The notes beneath the pieces are model-generated. The model worked only from the letters and a program-made list of their open reading frames with translations, had not been told where the DNA came from and did no database searches. Both the position numbers and the translations under genes were made by a program. Source: Actinomycetales bacterium (GTDB taxonomy: Bacteria > Actinomycetota > Actinomycetes > Actinomycetales > Dermatophilaceae). Taken from it: DNA of 31,131 bases. This document shows positions 17,651 to 24,772 of this stretch, one piece after another. The stretch spans positions 1-31,131 of the forward strand of contig JADJVX010000007.1 of assembly GCA_016710385.1 (NCBI GenBank), in the 5' to 3' direction. Positions within the stretch are counted from its first letter, which is position 1. Every line of letters starts with the position of its first letter.

Positions 17651-17706
17651 CCAGACCCGGTATGCCGTGCACCGCGCCTCCCAGCCGCACGGCATACCGG
17701 GCCTGG
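17651..17706. terminator. Hairpin of paired GGTATGCCG motifs between cysK and cysE
   Basis: Perfect 15-bp arms (17656-17670 and 17687-17701) flank a 16-nt loop. The hairpin begins about 50 bp past the cysK stop and about 60 bp before cysE. It may reduce cysE expression relative to cysK rather than stop it. Confidence 0.7.
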
Positions 17707-17768
17707 CACACAGATGAGGCACCCGACTCGCCCAGCTGGGTGAATCGGCTTCTGAGAGAAGGATTCCG

Positions 17769-18431
17769 ATGGCCTGGATCGCTCCCGCTGCGCTGCAGTC
17801 GGGCCCAGCCAAGACCCATGCCCCCGCCACCCGGCCCGGGGCCACCAGGCATCTCGCCGCGGCATACCGGCACGTCCGAGAGGACATCGACGCCGCGATG
17901 GGTCGCGACCCGGCCGCTCACTCGCGCCTGGAGATGTTCCTCGCGAGCTCAGGCCTGCACGCGATCTGGGCCTATCGGGTGGCGCACCGCATCTGGGCGC
18001 GACCGGGCGGCAAGCTGCTCGCCCGCCTCATCTCCCAGGTCGTGCGCGCGGCGACCGGCGTCGAGATCCACCCGGGCGCGACGATCGGGCGGCGCTTCTT
18101 CATCGACCACGGGATGGGCGTCGTCATCGGCGAGACCGCCGAGATCGGTGACGACGTCATGCTCTACCACGGCGTCACGCTGGGCGGTCGTTCGCTGGCC
18201 AAGACCAAGCGCCACCCCACCCTCGGCGATCGGGTGACCGTCGGCGCCGGTGCCAAGATCCTCGGCCCGATCACCCTGGGTGATGACGCCCAGGTCGGCG
18301 CCAACTCCGTCGTCGTCAACGACGTGCCGGCCGGGGCCGTCGCCGTCGGGATCCCGGCGCAACTGCGTCACAAGGTCGAGGGGCTCACTCCGGAGGAACT
18401 GCTCGACTACCACCCGGCCATCTGGATCTGA
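17769..18431 (+). CDS. cysE: Serine O-acetyltransferase
   Basis: A 220-residue enzyme that acetylates serine with acetyl-CoA, the first step of cysteine synthesis. The short N-terminus, with REDIDAAMGRDPAAHSRLEM (about 37-57), is typical of the short form. The left-handed beta-helix follows, with HPGATIGRRFFIDHGMGVVI (about 98-118), the catalytic D/H region, YHGVTLGG and hexapeptide repeats up to NSVVVNDVPAGAVAVGIPA. The final residues of the gene end in I, as cysteine synthase complex-forming forms of the enzyme usually do (here YHPAIWI), which suggests docking into CysK. The gene ends 7 bp from the convergent CHAT gene. Confidence 0.95.
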   Translation: MAWIAPAALQSGPAKTHAPATRPGATRHLAAAYRHVREDIDAAMGRDPAAHSRLEMFLASSGLHAIWAYRVAHRIWARPGGKLLARLISQVVRAATGVEIHPGATIGRRFFIDHGMGVVIGETAEIGDDVMLYHGVTLGGRSLAKTKRHPTLGDRVTVGAGAKILGPITLGDDAQVGANSVVVNDVPAGAVAVGIPAQLRHKVEGLTPEELLDYHPAIWI

Positions 18432-18438
18432 ACTGCGT

Positions 18439-21192
18439 TCAGGAGCGCTCAGGCTGCCGTGGCTGGGCTGAGGGCCGTGGCGCGGACCAGTCGCTGCCGA
18501 AGACCGTGAACGCCCGCGCGACAAGTGGCAGCGGCTCGACCGCGGCCGCCAGCGCCGCCGCCGCGTCCAGACCGGAATGCAACAACCGGTGGTATGCCGT
18601 CATGGCGGCTGCAGCGACATCGTCGGGGATGCGCGTGGTCGCCGCGACAACCGAATGGACCCCCAGACCCAGCAGGGCGGCCGTCAGGCCCAGCGCCTCG
18701 TCACCCGCCCTCGGGGTGGCCCGACCCACCTCGCAGGCCGAGAGCACGACGTGCGTGGTCGTCAGCGGCCCGGCCAATTCGTGCGCGAACACCGGACCAT
18801 CGCCCAGCCGCACGCTGGAGAACAGCGGACTCTGTCGCTGATGCCGGCCGTGGGCCGCCAGGTGGACCAGATCGCTGCCGTGCAACGCGGCGTCGAGGAC
18901 GTGCTCGTTGGACCGCGTCGTCGGGACGGCCTCGCCTCCCCAGATCGCCGCGACCTGCGCGACTTCGGTGTCGGCGTGCTCGAGATCCGGCCCGGCGATG
19001 GCGGTGACGCGCAGCGGACCGGGCCGCACGGCATACCTGTCGGTGGGGTGCGCGTCGGTGGGGGGCGCGTCGCTGGGGCCGGACGAGGGGGGCGCACCGA
19101 CGCCGCCTGCCCAGCGGGTCACCGTGCGGGCGACGGTCGTCGGGAGGCCGCGGCGGCTGGGCAGCATTCCCCACGGCAGTGAGCTGAGTAGCCGGTTGGG
19201 CACGACGACCAGCCGTTGTGCGGTCAGGGGTCCGAGGACGAGGCGTTCGAGGGCGGCCAGGCTCTCGTGCAGCGACCTTTCGATGACCGCGCGCATCGGG
19301 CCGGGTGTCGGGAGGGCCAGGGCTTCGGCGTCGGCGACGACGCGGTGGACTGCCGTGACGACTGAGTCGCGTTCGGCCAGGCGCAGCAGCCTCGAGCCCC
19401 GGGGGCTGAGGACGAGAGCGCAGAGGGTATGCCGGTGCAGGAAGTAGCTGACGACCGTCGCCTCTCGCTCGCGCACGGCGCGCATGGCTGTCGCGTGCGA
19501 CATGGGTCGGATCGGGTCGCGCTTCGCGCCGACGGCCGGCGCCGGGAGTGCTGCGGCGCTGCCTTCGGCGACGGAGGCGGCGCCGGACCAGTCCAGGGCG
19601 CGCAGCTGCCGTTCGAGATCGGAGGCTTGGCCTCGCAAGGCCGGTCGGTCCGCTGGCGGAGCGCCGCGCAAGTCCTCCCGGACCCGGCGCAACCGGGTGA
19701 GCAGCGCGGCGGCCTGGGGGTCTCGGGGCGGGCGCACGAGCGGCACGCGTTCGGAGACGGCCCGCCAGCGCTCGGTGCGCGCGAAGACCGACGCGGTCGA
19801 TCCGGTGGCCATCGCCAGATCGAGGTCGAGCTCGGACAGCCGCCCGCTGTGGATCGCCAGGGCCGTGCGCAGATCGAGACTGGAGGCCCGAGCAGTGGCG
19901 GCGGCGAGGTCCTCGGCGGCGCGGCGCAGGATGCGGGAAGCGCGCTGTGGATTGCCGGGCAGGGCGAGCTGCGCGCCGACATAGTGCAGGTGCAAGCGGG
20001 TGGCCAGCGACGCCGACCGCCGCAAGGGCGCGGCATGCAGGTATGCCGTCCGGGCCCGTTCGCGCTGTTCGTCCGCCTCGACTGCCGCGACCGTCTTGTC
20101 CGCCTCGGCAGTGGATGTCTGGGACGCGGTGGCGCGGGTGAGCACGTCGGCGACGAGCAGGTTGGCCCGCGTTGCGACGTCGGCCTCGCCGTGGTGGGTG
20201 GCGATCTGGGCCAGCCAGCCAGCCAGGCGAGCTGTGGCGAGCGGGTCGCGACCGGCATACCCCCGTGCTTCCAACTCGACCAGGAGAGCTTGGCGTCGCC
20301 AGGGACCCGCGGAGCGCTCGCGGAAGTGGCGCCGTGCGAGCGCAGCGGTGCGGGCGGCGCGGCCGGCATCGCCGAGCAGCAGCGCGGTGCGAGCCTGGTC
20401 GAGCTCGATCTCCGCGAGGTCTTGCCCGGTGCCCTCGGCCAGGGCCAGGCCGTGGGCCGTGCGCAGCGAGTGGGCTGCGTCGTCGTGCAACCCCGCCTCG
20501 AGCAACACCCGGGCACGGTCGAGCTCGGACACGCTGCGGCTGACCTCGACGGTCATGGCATCGGCACGGGTCATCAACGCCAGGGCGGCCGGGAGGTCGC
20601 CGCGGAGGAACTGGACGTAGCCGCGGTTGTGCAGCGCCATGAATTCGAAGGCAGCCTCGCCGGCAGACCGGGCCAACTCGGCGCCACGCTCGAGTTCGGT
20701 GTCGGCGGTGTCGAGCTCCATCAGCCGGGAGGCGAGGGTGCCGCGGTTGAGCGCGAGGCGCACCTGGTCGCGCAGCGGCAGCACCTCGGCGTTGGCCGCG
20801 GCCCGGGCCATCCAGGCCAGCGAACCGGTGAGGTCGCCGCTGCGGGCCAGCATCGAGGCGGCCTGCATGTGGCACAGCGCGAGCAGGTCGCGCCGGTCGA
20901 TGGCGCCGGCCTGAGTGATCGCAGCCTCTAGCGCCGTCAACCCGACTGCGTGGCCGTGCTGTTCAAACGCGGTCCAACTGCGGGTGATGAGGATGCGGGT
21001 GCGGAACTCGAGCGCCCGCGGCGCGTCGTCCGCCCGGTCGGCGAGGGTGCCGAGCAGCGCCTCACACTCATCGAGCAGGGCCGCAGCCGCCTCGGGGCTA
21101 TAGCCGACGACCGCTTCCTGCGCCTGGGCATAGCGAGCTTCGACCTGGTCGAGCGTGTCGTCCAGGTCGGTGCCCTGCTGTCCCCGACTCAT
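18439..21192 (-). CDS. Helical-repeat (TPR-like) CHAT-domain protease
   Basis: A 917-residue protein. Roughly residues 1-520 are Ala/Leu-rich paired helices with TPR-like spacing, for example ALLDECEALLGTLADRADDA and ALHNRGYVQFLRGDLPAALA. The C-terminal third is a CHAT domain, a caspase-like cysteine protease fold. The expected catalytic His lies in VHLAAHGRH (about H781) and the Cys in VVLSACEVG (about C820). A Pro/Thr-rich linker (APPSSGPSDAPPTDAHP) splits the domain near residue 700. It is the last gene of a four-gene operon, 13 bp after the beta-sandwich gene. The family includes the TPR-CHAT protease of type III-E CRISPR systems, but no CRISPR parts are here. A cytosolic protease switched on through its repeat domain is likely. 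Its trigger and target are unknown. Confidence 0.9.
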   Translation of the reverse strand: MSRGQQGTDLDDTLDQVEARYAQAQEAVVGYSPEAAAALLDECEALLGTLADRADDAPRALEFRTRILITRSWTAFEQHGHAVGLTALEAAITQAGAIDRRDLLALCHMQAASMLARSGDLTGSLAWMARAAANAEVLPLRDQVRLALNRGTLASRLMELDTADTELERGAELARSAGEAAFEFMALHNRGYVQFLRGDLPAALALMTRADAMTVEVSRSVSELDRARVLLEAGLHDDAAHSLRTAHGLALAEGTGQDLAEIELDQARTALLLGDAGRAARTAALARRHFRERSAGPWRRQALLVELEARGYAGRDPLATARLAGWLAQIATHHGEADVATRANLLVADVLTRATASQTSTAEADKTVAAVEADEQRERARTAYLHAAPLRRSASLATRLHLHYVGAQLALPGNPQRASRILRRAAEDLAAATARASSLDLRTALAIHSGRLSELDLDLAMATGSTASVFARTERWRAVSERVPLVRPPRDPQAAALLTRLRRVREDLRGAPPADRPALRGQASDLERQLRALDWSGAASVAEGSAAALPAPAVGAKRDPIRPMSHATAMRAVREREATVVSYFLHRHTLCALVLSPRGSRLLRLAERDSVVTAVHRVVADAEALALPTPGPMRAVIERSLHESLAALERLVLGPLTAQRLVVVPNRLLSSLPWGMLPSRRGLPTTVARTVTRWAGGVGAPPSSGPSDAPPTDAHPTDRYAVRPGPLRVTAIAGPDLEHADTEVAQVAAIWGGEAVPTTRSNEHVLDAALHGSDLVHLAAHGRHQRQSPLFSSVRLGDGPVFAHELAGPLTTTHVVLSACEVGRATPRAGDEALGLTAALLGLGVHSVVAATTRIPDDVAAAAMTAYHRLLHSGLDAAAALAAAVEPLPLVARAFTVFGSDWSAPRPSAQPRQPERS

Positions 21193-21205
21193 GCCATTGC
21201 GCTCG

Positions 21206-21724
21206 CTACAACTCCACGCTGGGGGTGATGATCGGACGCTCGCCGTCGCCGGGTGGCCGCAGGACGAAGCGGCCCGGGCCGTGCGGCACGCCCTCGAGGA
21301 CGAACCGGCCGTGCTCGTCGGCGGTCACGGTGAGGCTGAGGTCACCGACCCGCAACTCGACAACTGTGCCGGCGACGGTCACCCAGCCGTCGACGGTGAT
21401 GGTGCCCTGCGCGGCCGACTCGTCGAGAAGGCCGTCGGACGGGGCGGTGACCGTGACCATGAGGCTCAGCCGACTCGTCGTGAAGGTCACCGATTGGGTT
21501 GGTGCATAAGTAGTTTCGTCACCGCGGACCCCGGCGGGCGACAGCTGTTGCAGCTCGGCGATCTCGGCATGCAGCGCCGCGAGGGTCAACTCGAACTTGA
21601 TCCGCTCGGTGAGCCCGCTCGGCACCGGATCGAGTCGCGCGTGCATGTTGCGCACGGTGAGCAGCAGTTGCTCGTCGAGGGCGTCGAGCGGTTCGGACGC
21701 GAGGGTCGACTCGTCGGGGGTCAT
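21206..21724 (-). CDS. Small protein with helical N-terminus and predicted beta-sandwich domain
   Basis: A 172-residue protein of unknown function. Residues about 10-65 are helical (LDALDEQLLLTVRNMHARLD, then LTERIKFELTLAALHAEIAE). Residues about 75-172 are beta-rich, resembling a carboxypeptidase-regulatory/Ig-like sandwich: RLSLMVTVTAPSDG, TITVDGWVTVAGTVVELRV, LSLTVTADEHGRFVLEGVPH and GRFVLRPPG. No signal peptide or zinc motif is present. Its ATG overlaps the sigma-factor stop (ATGA, 21721-21724), implying coupled translation in fixed ratio. The place next to the sigma factor makes it a candidate sigma-binding or protease-substrate protein. That is inference from position only. Confidence 0.8.
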   Translation of the reverse strand: MTPDESTLASEPLDALDEQLLLTVRNMHARLDPVPSGLTERIKFELTLAALHAEIAELQQLSPAGVRGDETTYAPTQSVTFTTSRLSLMVTVTAPSDGLLDESAAQGTITVDGWVTVAGTVVELRVGDLSLTVTADEHGRFVLEGVPHGPGRFVLRPPGDGERPIITPSVEL

Positions 21725-22359
21725 GACGGGCTCCAGGTGGGGTCGGCGAGCAGGGCGGCGCGGAGCTTGGCCAGGCACCGACCGCGAGTAGGGCCGATCG
21801 AGCCGACCGGCATACCGAGGGCTTCGGAGAGCGCCGCGTAGTCGGGGCGGTCGACGAATGCGATGACCCGCAGCAACGCCTGGCAGCGCTGCGGCAGAGC
21901 CTTGACGTGGTGCCAGAGCTGCTGCTGCCCCTCGTGCAGCACGGCGACGAGCGCGGGGTCGACCGTGCCGGCGTCGGCCGACCGGGCGGCCGGAGGCCCG
22001 GCCGGTTCTTCGGGCAGGTCGTCGGTCGGCACCGCGCGACCAGACTGGCGCAAGACCCGCCACGCCTCGCGGCGCACGGTGGTCACGAGCCACCCGAGGA
22101 CGGCCTGCGGGTCCTGGATGGCGTCGGCGTGCTCGACCAGCCGGATCCACGCGGTCTGCACGACGTCCTCGGCTGTCGATTGGTCGAGGCGCTGGCCGCG
22201 TGCGGTGTGCCACAGGACAGGGGTGAGCAGGTCGACGAGTTCGCCCATCCGGTCGCGTTCACCGGCTCGGTATGCCGTGAACGCCTGGGCTGCGCGACGG
22301 GTGAGCGTCGGTGCGGCGTCGGCGGACGGCATACCGGCCGTGGGGGAGTCGATGCTCAT
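21721..22359 (-). CDS. ECF-type RNA polymerase sigma factor
   Basis: A 212-residue sigma-70 family protein. Region 2 is at about residues 35-100: FTAYRAGERDRMGELVDLLT, QSTAEDVVQTAWIRLVEH (core binding and -10 recognition), then AVLGWLVTTVRREAWRVLRQ. A Pro/Ala-rich linker leads to region 4 at about 150-205: ALPQRCQALLRVIAFVDRPD and YAALSEALGMPVGSIGPTRG followed by RCLAKLRAAL, the -35 helix-turn-helix. It overlaps the upstream S8 peptidase gene (ATGA 22356-22359) and the downstream beta-sandwich gene (ATGA 21721-21724). No anti-sigma factor of the usual transmembrane or zinc type is encoded next to it, so control may go through the protease neighbours. Confidence 0.92.
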   Translation of the reverse strand: MSIDSPTAGMPSADAAPTLTRRAAQAFTAYRAGERDRMGELVDLLTPVLWHTARGQRLDQSTAEDVVQTAWIRLVEHADAIQDPQAVLGWLVTTVRREAWRVLRQSGRAVPTDDLPEEPAGPPAARSADAGTVDPALVAVLHEGQQQLWHHVKALPQRCQALLRVIAFVDRPDYAALSEALGMPVGSIGPTRGRCLAKLRAALLADPTWSPS

Positions 22360-24041
22360 GGGAGCTGCCACTCGCTGACCGTCGCCGCCATGGCGGCGCG
22401 CGCCCGGGCGACGGCTGCGTCTTTGTCGATCTTGCCGATGCTCGGGTCGTCGGCGAGGGCGGCGGCGATCTCGCCGGCGAGCACAGGCGCGGCGAAGGAC
22501 GTGCCGCTCCACGTGCAGAAGCCGCTGGTGAAGTCGTCCGGGTCCTGGGTCGAACGCGCCCGGCCGGCGTAGTCCAGGCGTGCGGTGGCCTGCGCGGCGG
22601 CGGTGACGTCGGTCGGGAAGGTGCTCACCAGCGAGCTGCCCGGCCGGTGGGTGGAGACCCAGGTGCCGGCATTGGAGAAGTAAGCGACCGTCGAGCCGTC
22701 CGGGTTGAGCGCGCCGACGCTGGCCAGGGGGGCCTGGTCGGGGGCGAATCCGGTGACCTGCGACGCGAACGCCGCGGGATACATCGGGGCGATCGTCGTC
22801 GCATTGCCCGCGGCGGCCACGACCGCGACGCCGAGCCGTCCGTAGTCGCGCAGCAGGGCGCCGAGCGGGCCGTCCATGAGTTCGTCGCCCGGGTTTTCGT
22901 GGTAGTAGCCGAGCGACAGCGACAGCACGTCGATGAGGCCGTCCGGCGTGCCGGTCAGCAGGGCGTTCAGGTGGCGCGCCAGCAGCAGCGTGAGCGTGTT
23001 GATGAGAACGCTCTCGGGCACGACACCGTCGTCGCGCATCACCGGGATGGCGAGGATGTCGGCCTCGGGACAGATCTGCCGGATCAGCCCCGCGATGAAG
23101 GTGCCATGCCCCGTGTCGGGCTGGATGATCGGGTCGAGCGGGTTGGTAGGTGGCGCGGCATACCCTGCCCCGGCAGGTCCGTCGAGCCCGAGGAGTATGC
23201 CGTTGAAGTAGGCCTCCGTCGTCGCGCTGCCGCCCGGCCCGAACCATGGGTGGGCGCCGAGGCCGGTGTCGGGGATGGCCACGACCGGTCGCCGGTCGAC
23301 CGGGCGGGCCCGCCGAGCGGGGTCGGGTAGGACGACGCGCACCGGAGCCCGGCCGCCGGAGCCCGGGTAGGCGTATTCGGCAGCCGCCCCGCCGCCGCCC
23401 CCGTGACCGACGCCGGCCCAGTAGGGGACTCCAGCCCAGTAGGGGACTCCAGCCCAATAAGGGACGCCCGCCCAATAGGGGGCCGTCGTGAGCAGGTGGT
23501 CGAGGGCGAGCGGCTTCGCCGCATCGGCGGCCTGGTCTTGCAGTCCACGCAGCACCGGCCAGGCGTCGACCGCGAAGGACGCGTTTTCCTGGGTGGGCCT
23601 GATCCGCAGTCCCTGCACCCAATGGCGGGCGATGAGCTCGGCGACCGGCCCTTGTGCGTCGGCGGGATCCTTGACCGTCGGGGGTGCCTCGCCCACCGGT
23701 TCCAGGGTGACCCCGAGCTTGACGGCGACCTGCGAGACCTCGTCCATGGCATCGCCGGGTGAAACCATCCGCCCGGGGCCCCGAGCCAGCAGACGTTCCC
23801 CGACATAGACCGTCGGCGACGGTGCGCCGCCCCCTGGGAGGCGCATCGCGGTGACCGGATCGAGCACCCGCGCGCCGTACCGAGCTGCGGCGACGGGGTC
23901 GACGACGATCGGCGGGGTGGTCGTGAACTCGCGCTGGCGAGCAGCCCGGAACTGTGCCTGGCGATCGACGGCCGGGTCCCGAGTCTTATCGACGGGAAGT
24001 CCGGTGCGGTCGGGAAGGTCGGACGGAGGGAAGGGCGTCAT
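22356..24041 (-). CDS. S8 (subtilisin-like) serine peptidase with YWAGVP repeats
   Basis: A 561-residue subtilase. The catalytic triad is visible: Asp258 in VVAIPDTGLGAH, His312 in DTGHGTFIAGL and Ser515 in WSGTSFAAPVLAGEIAA, with the oxyanion Asn413 in VVAAAGNA. No signal peptide or membrane helix is present, so it is probably cytosolic, unusual for this family. The N-terminal 180 residues are a separate domain of unknown type. Residues about 189-211 contain four tandem PYWAGV units followed by a Gly run, perhaps a linker or a cleavable segment. The start ATG 24041 has GAGG 8 bases upstream. It is the first gene of the operon with the sigma factor, beta-sandwich protein and CHAT protease, all overlapping or tightly spaced. 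Confidence 0.92.
   Translation of the reverse strand: MTPFPPSDLPDRTGLPVDKTRDPAVDRQAQFRAARQREFTTTPPIVVDPVAAARYGARVLDPVTAMRLPGGGAPSPTVYVGERLLARGPGRMVSPGDAMDEVSQVAVKLGVTLEPVGEAPPTVKDPADAQGPVAELIARHWVQGLRIRPTQENASFAVDAWPVLRGLQDQAADAAKPLALDHLLTTAPYWAGVPYWAGVPYWAGVPYWAGVGHGGGGGAAAEYAYPGSGGRAPVRVVLPDPARRARPVDRRPVVAIPDTGLGAHPWFGPGGSATTEAYFNGILLGLDGPAGAGYAAPPTNPLDPIIQPDTGHGTFIAGLIRQICPEADILAIPVMRDDGVVPESVLINTLTLLLARHLNALLTGTPDGLIDVLSLSLGYYHENPGDELMDGPLGALLRDYGRLGVAVVAAAGNATTIAPMYPAAFASQVTGFAPDQAPLASVGALNPDGSTVAYFSNAGTWVSTHRPGSSLVSTFPTDVTAAAQATARLDYAGRARSTQDPDDFTSGFCTWSGTSFAAPVLAGEIAAALADDPSIGKIDKDAAVARARAAMAATVSEWQLP
23411..23482 (-). repeat. In-frame 18-bp tandem repeat (x4) inside the S8 peptidase gene
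   Basis: Four 18-bp units encode P-Y-W-A-G-V. They differ at third positions (for example CAGTAGGGG versus CAATAAGGG), so the repeat is old enough to have drifted and is kept at the protein level. Confidence 0.85.
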
Positions 24042-24098
24042 GTTCGGTCCTCACAGGGGGATGCGTGGCCTAGCTGGAGCCTAGGGCCGGGTGCGTCG

Positions 24099-24119
24099 CC
24101 TGTCAGGAGGTTTGACAGG
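24099..24119. promoter_or_regulatory. Inverted repeat CCTGTCA-N7-TGACAGG before the S8/sigma/CHAT operon
   Basis: Perfect 7-bp arms lie 58-78 bp upstream of the peptidase start, in the only upstream space of the operon. This is a good place for an operator. The binding protein is unknown. Confidence 0.45.
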
Positions 24120-24233
24120 TCTGTCCTGATACATCGGGTGAGCGGGTGCCTGGGGGCGACGGCCGCACGTCGGGGTCGGGTGCTGCCACCGGCAGGTGTG
24201 GGCGGGGCGGCTGGCCTACGATGGGCGGTTGTT

Positions 24234-24320
24234 GGAGGGCTCGCATAGTGGCCTAGTGCGGCGGTCTTGAAAACCGCTTGGGGTGCAAGCCTCACGTGGG
24301 TTCGAATCCCACGCCCTCCG
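24234..24320 (+). tRNA. tRNA-Ser (anticodon TGA)
   Basis: The acceptor arms GGAGGGC and GCCCTCC pair fully, with discriminator G. The anticodon arm GCGGT-CTTGAAA-ACCGC gives anticodon TGA with T33 and A37. A long variable arm and a T-arm with GTTCGAATCCC follow, as in serine tRNAs. A TACGAT element about 18 bp upstream could be the -10 box. Confidence 0.95.
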
Positions 24321-24382
24321 CTCGCTGGCGCTCGCGCAGGCCGTAGGACCCACCACGCCCTCCGCTCGCGGGCGCTCGCGCA
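24311..24382 (+). repeat. 28-bp direct repeat including the tRNA-Ser 3' end
   Basis: The last 10 bases of the tRNA plus 18 following bases (24311-24338) are repeated at 24355-24382 with one mismatch. Duplicated tRNA 3' ends are typical of integrase attachment sites, but no integrase is visible and the interval is only 16 bp. A local tandem duplication is as likely. Confidence 0.6.
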
Positions 24383-24383
24383 C

Positions 24384-24772
24384 GCCGGGAAACCTTCCGA
24401 CTCGCCGTGTTTCCCGGCCGTCCAGGCCCCGACGCGCCGGGAAACCTTCCGACTCGCCGGGTTTCCCGGCCGTCCAGCGGCCGATCTGCCGGGGAACCTT
24501 CCGACTCGCCGGGTTTCCCGGCCGTCCAGCGGCCGATGTGCCGGGGAACCTTCCGACTCGCCGTGTTTCCCGGCCGTCCAGCGGCCGATCTGCCGGGGAA
24601 CCTTCCGACTCGCCGTGTTTCCCGGCCGTCCAGCGGCCGATCTGCCGGGGAACCTTCCGACTCGCCGTGTTTCCCGGCCGTCCAGCGGCCGATCTGCGGG
24701 GAACCTTCCGACTCGCCGGGTTTCCCGGCCGTCCAGCCGCTGATACGGCGGGGGACCTTCCGATTCGCCGCG
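24384..24772 (+). repeat. 52-bp tandem repeat with hairpin-forming units
   Basis: Eight units share the core AACCTTCCGACTCGCC, with core starts (CCTTCCGA) at about 24393, 24445, 24497, 24549, 24601, 24653, 24704 and 24756. Each unit pairs GCCGGGAAACC-like and GGTTTCCCGGC-like arms around the core, and GGCCG/CGGCC arms around TCCAG. The first unit is the most symmetric. A ninth, diverged unit lies at about 24910-24972. The period is not a multiple of three, so it is not coding. Confidence 0.9.

Noticed and set aside
19429..20931. 500-codon plus-strand frame
   Set aside because: It lies opposite the CHAT gene, with no motif and no start signal.
18439..21192. Type III-E CRISPR accessory protease
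   Set aside because: CHAT and helical repeats are shared, but there is no gRAMP/Cas7-11 effector, Csx30 or CRISPR array nearby.
24112..24133. TTGACA with downstream TACAT as a plus-strand promoter for tRNA-Ser
   Set aside because: Spacing is about 12 bp, too short for a sigma-70 promoter, and it lies about 100 bp from the tRNA.
24384..24772. CRISPR-like array of 52-bp repeats
   Set aside because: All parts of the unit are conserved, with no unique spacers, and there are no cas genes in the window.
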